64,000 nucleotides of DNA from positions 186,001 through 250,000 of the forward strand of contig JAYQSP010000008.1 in the NCBI GenBank assembly GCA_038146925.1. Direction: 5' to 3'. Position 1 is the first letter of the stretch; every line of letters begins with the position of its first letter. Positions 60,039 to 64,000 of this stretch are shown in pieces. The notes below the pieces were generated by a model. The model was not told the origin of the DNA, did no database searches, and saw nothing but the letters and a program-made list of their open reading frames with translations. The position numbers and the translations under genes were made by a program. The stretch comes from UBA830 sp038146925 (GTDB lineage Bacteria > Pseudomonadota > Alphaproteobacteria > MPNO01 > UBA830).

Positions 60039-61634
60039 ATGGCCTACAAAAATCTTCGCGACTATCTCGCCCATCTGCAGGATCGCGACCTGCTTCACGT
60101 GGTCGAGGACCGCATAAGCAAGGACACCGAGCTGGTGCCGCTGGTCCGCCTCCAGTTTCGCGGCCTCGCCGAGGACCAGAGGAAGGCGTTCTGGTTCAGG
60201 AACGTGACCGATGCCCGCGGGCGCGATTTCGATGCCTCGGTGGTGCTCGGTTCACTCGGTTCGTCCAGGCGGATCTACGGCGCGGCGCTGGGCGTCGATC
60301 CGGACGACATCGGCGCCAAATGGGCCAGCACCCACGGCAAGCCGCTGAACCCGGTCGAGGTCGCGCGCGGCGACGCGCCGGTCAAGGAGTTCGTGTATTC
60401 GGGCGACAGCTTCGGCGAAGGCGTCGACCGGTTTCCCCATCTGATCTCGACCCCCGGCTTCGATCCGGCGCCGTTCCTGACCGCCGGGGTGTGGATCACC
60501 CGCGATCCGGAAACCGGCGCCTACAACCTCGGTATCTATCGCGGCATGATCAAGGCGCCGGACCGCATCGGCTGCGCCACCGACGTCTCCACCCAGCATC
60601 TCGCCATCCAGTGGGAAAAGGCCCGGCGCATGGGCAAACATCTGGAATGCGCGGTGTTCCTCGGCGGCCCGCCGGCGCTGCTGCTGGCGGCCGCCAGCAA
60701 GGTGCCTTACGGGGTGGAGGAATACGGCGTCGCCGGCGCTCTGAACGGCGAAGCGATCGCCGTGGTGCCGGCGGAGACTTTCGACTGCATGGTCCCGGCC
60801 GAGGCCGAGATCGTGATGGAAGGCATCATCCGCACCGACATCCTCGAGCCCGAGGCCCCGTTCGGCGAGGCCAGCGGCTATCTCGGCCCGCGCAAGATGG
60901 AAAAGGTGTTCGAGGTGAAAGCCGTCACCCACCGCGCCGATCCGATCTACCAGGGCATCATCAGCGAATTCCCGCCGAGCGAAAGCACGGTAATGCGCAA
61001 GGCCGCGTTCGACGCCATCTACCTGCGGCACTTGCGCGATGCCTGCAACATCCCGTCGGTGACCAAGGTGGCATGCCACGAGATGGCGAGCTGCAACATG
61101 CTGTTCGTCATCCAGCTCGACCGGCCGGAACTGGGCCAGCCGTGGCAGGCGCTGCGCGCCGCCGCCGCGTTCGATGCCTCGCTCGGCAAGATGTTCATCG
61201 CGGTGGATTCGGATGTCGATCCGGACTCCATGGATGCGGTGTTGTGGGCACTGTCCTATGCGACCCAGCCGCACCGCGACGCCGAGATCATCCGCGGTAA
61301 GGTGCCGAGGCTCGATCCGTCGATCACGCCGTCCGAAAACGATGCGCAATACGCCTATCCGGACGGGCAGGGCGCGTCCGCCATTCTGATCAACGCGGTG
61401 CGCGAACACCCCTATCTGCCGGTCTCCCTGCCGCGCGAGGATTTCATGATCGCGGCGAAGGAGAAATGGGCGGCGCTCGGCCTGCCCGATCTGAACCTGC
61501 AGGCGCCCTGGCATGGTTATCCGCTGTCCGCCTGGACCGAGGAGAATGCCGACGAGGCCGAGAAAGCCATCACGGGCCGCTATTTCGAGACCGGCGAAAA
61601 ACTCGTCGGCCGGCGGGAAGACACCTCCGATTAA
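60039..61634 (+). CDS. UbiD-family decarboxylase
   Basis: A 531-residue prenylated-FMN-dependent decarboxylase of the UbiD superfamily. LRDYLAHLQDRDLLHVVEDR at the start, VDRFPHLISTPGFDPAPFLT, then PAEAEIVMEGIIR and EPEAPFGEASGYLGPRKMEK (about 262-292), which holds the E-R-E catalytic acids, are family features. The substrate is uncertain: gene context (CMD, GST, cupin) suggests aromatic breakdown rather than ubiquinone synthesis. No UbiX (prenyl-FMN synthase) is in the window. A YghU-type GST follows after 27 bp. Confidence 0.9.
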   Translation: MAYKNLRDYLAHLQDRDLLHVVEDRISKDTELVPLVRLQFRGLAEDQRKAFWFRNVTDARGRDFDASVVLGSLGSSRRIYGAALGVDPDDIGAKWASTHGKPLNPVEVARGDAPVKEFVYSGDSFGEGVDRFPHLISTPGFDPAPFLTAGVWITRDPETGAYNLGIYRGMIKAPDRIGCATDVSTQHLAIQWEKARRMGKHLECAVFLGGPPALLLAAASKVPYGVEEYGVAGALNGEAIAVVPAETFDCMVPAEAEIVMEGIIRTDILEPEAPFGEASGYLGPRKMEKVFEVKAVTHRADPIYQGIISEFPPSESTVMRKAAFDAIYLRHLRDACNIPSVTKVACHEMASCNMLFVIQLDRPELGQPWQALRAAAAFDASLGKMFIAVDSDVDPDSMDAVLWALSYATQPHRDAEIIRGKVPRLDPSITPSENDAQYAYPDGQGASAILINAVREHPYLPVSLPREDFMIAAKEKWAALGLPDLNLQAPWHGYPLSAWTEENADEAEKAITGRYFETGEKLVGRREDTSD

Positions 61635-61661
61635 CCCGATTTTCTAAAGGACTTAAGAGAT

Positions 61662-62498
61662 ATGAGTGATACCTACACGCCCCCCAAGGTCTGGAAACCG
61701 GCGGAAGAAACCGGCGGCCGGTTCGCCAGCATTAACCGGCCGATCGCCGGTGCGACCCATGAAAAGGATCTGCCCGTCGGCAGGCATCCGCACCAGCTCT
61801 ACTCGCTGGCGACGCCCAACGGCATCAAGGTCACCATCATGTTCGAGGAGCTTCTCGCCCTCGGACATCAGGATGCGGAGTACGACGCCTGGCTGATCCA
61901 GATCATGGACGGCGACCAGTTCTCGAGCGGTTTCGTGGCGGTCAACCCGAACTCGAAGATTCCGGCGCTGCTGGATGTCAGCACCTCGCCGCCGACCCGG
62001 GTGTTCGAATCCGGCGCCATCCTGTTCTATCTGGCGAAGAAGTTCGGCGAATTCCTGCCCACCGATCCGTCGGCGCGGGCCGAATGCATGTCCTGGCTGT
62101 TCTGGCAGATGGGCAGCGCGCCGTATCTGGGCGGCGGGTTCGGGCATTTTTACGCCTACGCGCCGGAGAAATTCCAGTACCCGATCGACCGCTTCACGAT
62201 GGAGGTCAAACGCCAGCTCGACGTGCTCGACCGCAACCTGGCGGAGCGCCAGTTCCTCTGCGGCGGCGACTACAACATCGCCGATATCGCGACCTATGCG
62301 TGGTACGGCAACGTCGTGCTCCACGATCAGTATGAAGCGACCGAGTTCCTCGACGTGAAGAGCTACACAAACGTGGTCCGCTGGGCGACCGAGATCGACC
62401 AGCGCCCTGCCGTACAACGGGGCCGCCGGGTCAACAAGATCCGCGGCCCGGAAGAGCTGCAGCTCGCCGAACGCCACGACGCCAGCGATTTGGATTAG
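61662..62498 (+). CDS. yghU: Glutathione S-transferase YghU-type (disulfide-bond oxidoreductase)
   Basis: A 278-residue GST closely like E. coli YghU over its whole length: FASINRPIAGATHEKDLPVG, HPHQLYSLATPNGIKVTIMF, GDQFSSGFVAVNPNSKIPAL, FESGAILFYLAKKFGEFLPT and, at the end, ELQLAERHDASD. YghU binds two glutathiones and reduces disulfides. It is probably co-transcribed with the UbiD gene. A Shine-Dalgarno AAAGGACTTAAGAG precedes the ATG. Confidence 0.93.
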   Translation: MSDTYTPPKVWKPAEETGGRFASINRPIAGATHEKDLPVGRHPHQLYSLATPNGIKVTIMFEELLALGHQDAEYDAWLIQIMDGDQFSSGFVAVNPNSKIPALLDVSTSPPTRVFESGAILFYLAKKFGEFLPTDPSARAECMSWLFWQMGSAPYLGGGFGHFYAYAPEKFQYPIDRFTMEVKRQLDVLDRNLAERQFLCGGDYNIADIATYAWYGNVVLHDQYEATEFLDVKSYTNVVRWATEIDQRPAVQRGRRVNKIRGPEELQLAERHDASDLD

Positions 62499-62519
62499 GC
62501 AGGCACGAGTTCAGAGGAG

Positions 62520-62945
62520 CTATTCCGGCACCATTTCGCCCGACCCGCCGAGTTCCGCCGGCATGTCGCGGAATTTGGGCAGGCCGTCCCGGATCGTCAG
62601 GGTTTTCGACCCTTAGTGGATGTGGATCTGCGGCTCGAACGGAAGATCCGGCGCCGTGTCCGGAAAGACTTCTTCCAGCCCCGCTTCGGGCAGCTCGTTG
62701 AACACGTGACCGCCGCATTTCGTGCAGTGTTTCCGGTTCACATGCGGAGTCTTGTTATAGGTCGCGATGTTGTCGGCACCCTTCGTGACCGCGACGCTTC
62801 CGGCGGGGAAGATGGCATAGGCGCTGACAGGCGATGCGCCCCAGTGTGCGCAGTCGCGGCAATGACAGTACCCGGCGGCGATCTGCTCGCCCGTCACGTC
62901 GAATTCGACGGCGCCGCAGAAACAGTTTCCGGTATATGTGGTCAT
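62520..62945 (-). pseudogene. GFA-family (glutathione-dependent formaldehyde-activating-like) protein with a premature stop
   Basis: CENP-V/GFA fold zinc protein. The intact reading frame (62613-62945, 110 residues) has GNCFCGAVEF, GYCHCRDCAHWG and HCTKCGGHVF, all Cys zinc ligands. It ends with FEPQIHIH and TAA at 62613. But the same frame continues after the TAA: GSKTLTIRDGLPKFRDMPAE then LGGSGEMVPE and TAG at 62520-62522. In relatives the last segment follows HxHY directly, so a Tyr codon changed to TAA. The main domain is complete, so the shortened protein may still fold. Confidence 0.75.
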
Positions 62946-62966
62946 GTGTCTCTCCTCTGTTCGGCT

Positions 62967-63485
62967 CTACAGTTCCTTCGCGTCGATCAGCACGAAGGCG
63001 ATGCGGCAGGGTTCGGTGCCGCGATTGGCCCAGGCGTGGTTGGTGCCGCGCTGGACGATCACATCGCCGGCTTTCAGGTGGACTTCGTCCTCGTCGACCA
63101 GCATGTCGATCTCGCCCGACAGCACGATGGCGTAATCGACGCTGCGGGTCTTGTGCATGCCGGGGTGGCGCACCGGGCCGCCGCTGTCGGGGTCGAGGCC
63201 CAGTTCGCGCTTCATGTCTTCGTTGCTGACGCTGTCGTCGTCGGGTACGAACTCGACGATACGGAACACCGAGCCGCCGTCGGGCGGCGCGACGCCGATT
63301 TCGCGGTCGGCCTTGTCGATGTCGCCGGAATTGTCCGACGGGGTCTCGTCTTCCGCCCACAGGAGCGTCGAGGTGAGCCCGTTGGCCGCGCGGACGCGGA
63401 CGTTCTCCGCCGGTCCGTCGAGCGCGATGATGGCCTTGCCGGTGGCGTCGTGGCCGGTGACGATACGTCTGATCTGCTGTGCCAT
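62967..63485 (-). CDS. Cupin-domain protein
   Basis: A 172-residue single-cupin protein. The conserved cupin motif 1 region is HKTRSVDYAIVLSGEIDMLV (about 110-130), with EVHLKAGDVIVQRGTNHAWA forming motif 2, where His (TNHAW) is a metal ligand. N-terminal part MAQQIRRIVTGHDATGKAII is typical of small-molecule cupin oxygenase-like proteins seen with aromatic degradation genes. Start ATG 63485 has a ribosome site AGGGAGACTGAC. Metal and substrate are unknown. Confidence 0.85.
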   Translation of the reverse strand: MAQQIRRIVTGHDATGKAIIALDGPAENVRVRAANGLTSTLLWAEDETPSDNSGDIDKADREIGVAPPDGGSVFRIVEFVPDDDSVSNEDMKRELGLDPDSGGPVRHPGMHKTRSVDYAIVLSGEIDMLVDEDEVHLKAGDVIVQRGTNHAWANRGTEPCRIAFVLIDAKEL

Positions 63486-63595
63486 GTCAGTCTCCCTGTT
63501 TGGCCGGATTATAGTATCGCGCCGGGCAGGATGCGAATTTGACAGGCCCCGGCGATTGCCGTGAGATAGCCGCCACAACGGACGAGGATCGACCA

Positions 63596-64000
63596 TGACC
63601 GACATGACCTACGCAGACGCTCCGTTCGCCATCCGGGCGGATATCGGCGCGGCCCACGCCGCGACCTGGGACCGCATCGCGTCGCCCGGTACCTGGTTCG
63701 ACGGCGAAACCCGCGTCGCCATCGCGGCGGAAACGCGGAACGCCAGGGACTGCGTGCTGTGTGCCGAGCGCAAGGAGGCGTTGTCTCCCTATTCGGTGGA
63801 CGGCTCCCATGACAGCCTCGGCGATCTGCCGGAGAACATCGTCGAGGTCATCCACCGGATCGTCTCCGATCCCGGCCGGCTGATGCAAAAATGGTACGAG
63901 GATAGCCTCGCCAGCGGTCTGACCGAGGAAGAATACGTCGAGATCGTGGGTGTGACCTGCTCCACCATATCCGTGGATACGTTCGCCCATGCCGCCGGCC
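63596..64000 (+). CDS. AhpD-like/CMD-fold protein, partial
   Basis: The gene enters from ATG 63596 and is cut at the window edge. About 135 residues are seen: MTDMTYADAPFAIRADIGAA, NARDCVLCAERKEALSPYSV and LTEEEYVEIVGVTCSTISVD followed by TFAHAAG. The EEYVEIVGV segment is like AhpD/CMD-fold peroxidase-related proteins. The Cys pair CVLC is an interesting candidate redox site. Family assignment is tentative because the C-terminus is missing. Confidence 0.55.

Overview
The window is a GC-rich alphaproteobacterial chromosome segment, most likely Rhodospirillales-like. Supporting signs are a DivK/PleD/rpmG cluster, an EipB-type (DUF1849) envelope protein, an alphaproteobacterial pyrB plus degenerate dihydroorotase pair, gatCAB with a non-discriminating-type AspRS, PEP-CTERM proteins, and dispersed GC-rich palindromes. 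Two parts are very different: a dense housekeeping backbone (1-31.9 kb), then a more accessory half (31.9-64 kb) that holds a 7.3 kb integrated element of visibly lower GC.

Backbone. purM (partial, minus) is divergent from a DUF2066 protein, a CDP-alcohol phosphatidyltransferase and an Hda-like AAA protein. Then come an NDH-2-like flavoprotein, rnd, aspS, a GGDEF remnant, the EipB homologue, a ROK sugar kinase (mak-like), divK-pleD, a bidirectional terminator and rpmG. A long minus-strand run follows: S41 protease lipoprotein, rnr, topA, dprA, plsY, pyrC' (probably non-catalytic) and pyrB. After it lie a class III CoA-transferase, a flavin reductase, an LLM oxidoreductase, an exported-looking deaminase, an AEC transporter, ruvX, and gatC-gatA-(small membrane protein)-gatB.

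Accessory half. Two GSTs, small conserved proteins and a ThDP enzyme lead to a tRNA-Ser(GCU) gene. An element (about 36.4-43.76 kb) has inserted into it, between 111-bp direct repeats that contain the tRNA 5' half plus its upstream region. The intact tRNA is therefore on the right side, rebuilt from element-borne 5' sequence. The element carries a frameshifted tyrosine recombinase, a T-fold (FolB-like) protein, a frameshifted DUF2306 protein, a Cro/CI-like repressor, an excisionase-like HTH protein, small ORFs, a broken gene that resembles single-subunit palm polymerases (DYSG...H and VHDS motifs), and a Sel1-repeat pseudogene. Beyond the tRNA are a DUF4116 repeat protein, a truncated permease, a GT4 glycosyltransferase, a three-gene molybdenum hydroxylase (FAD, 2Fe-2S and Mo subunits), a CMD protein, a frameshifted CPA2 antiporter and pntAB. 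The end of the window has two PEP-CTERM proteins, a secreted SUMF1-type protein, a second CMD protein, a UbiD-like decarboxylase, a YghU-type GST, a GFA protein with a premature stop, a cupin and a partial AhpD-like gene.

Single-base frameshifts cluster in the element and in a few accessory genes. They may be true decay or assembly errors; raw reads would tell. All assignments are from reading the sequence without database searches.
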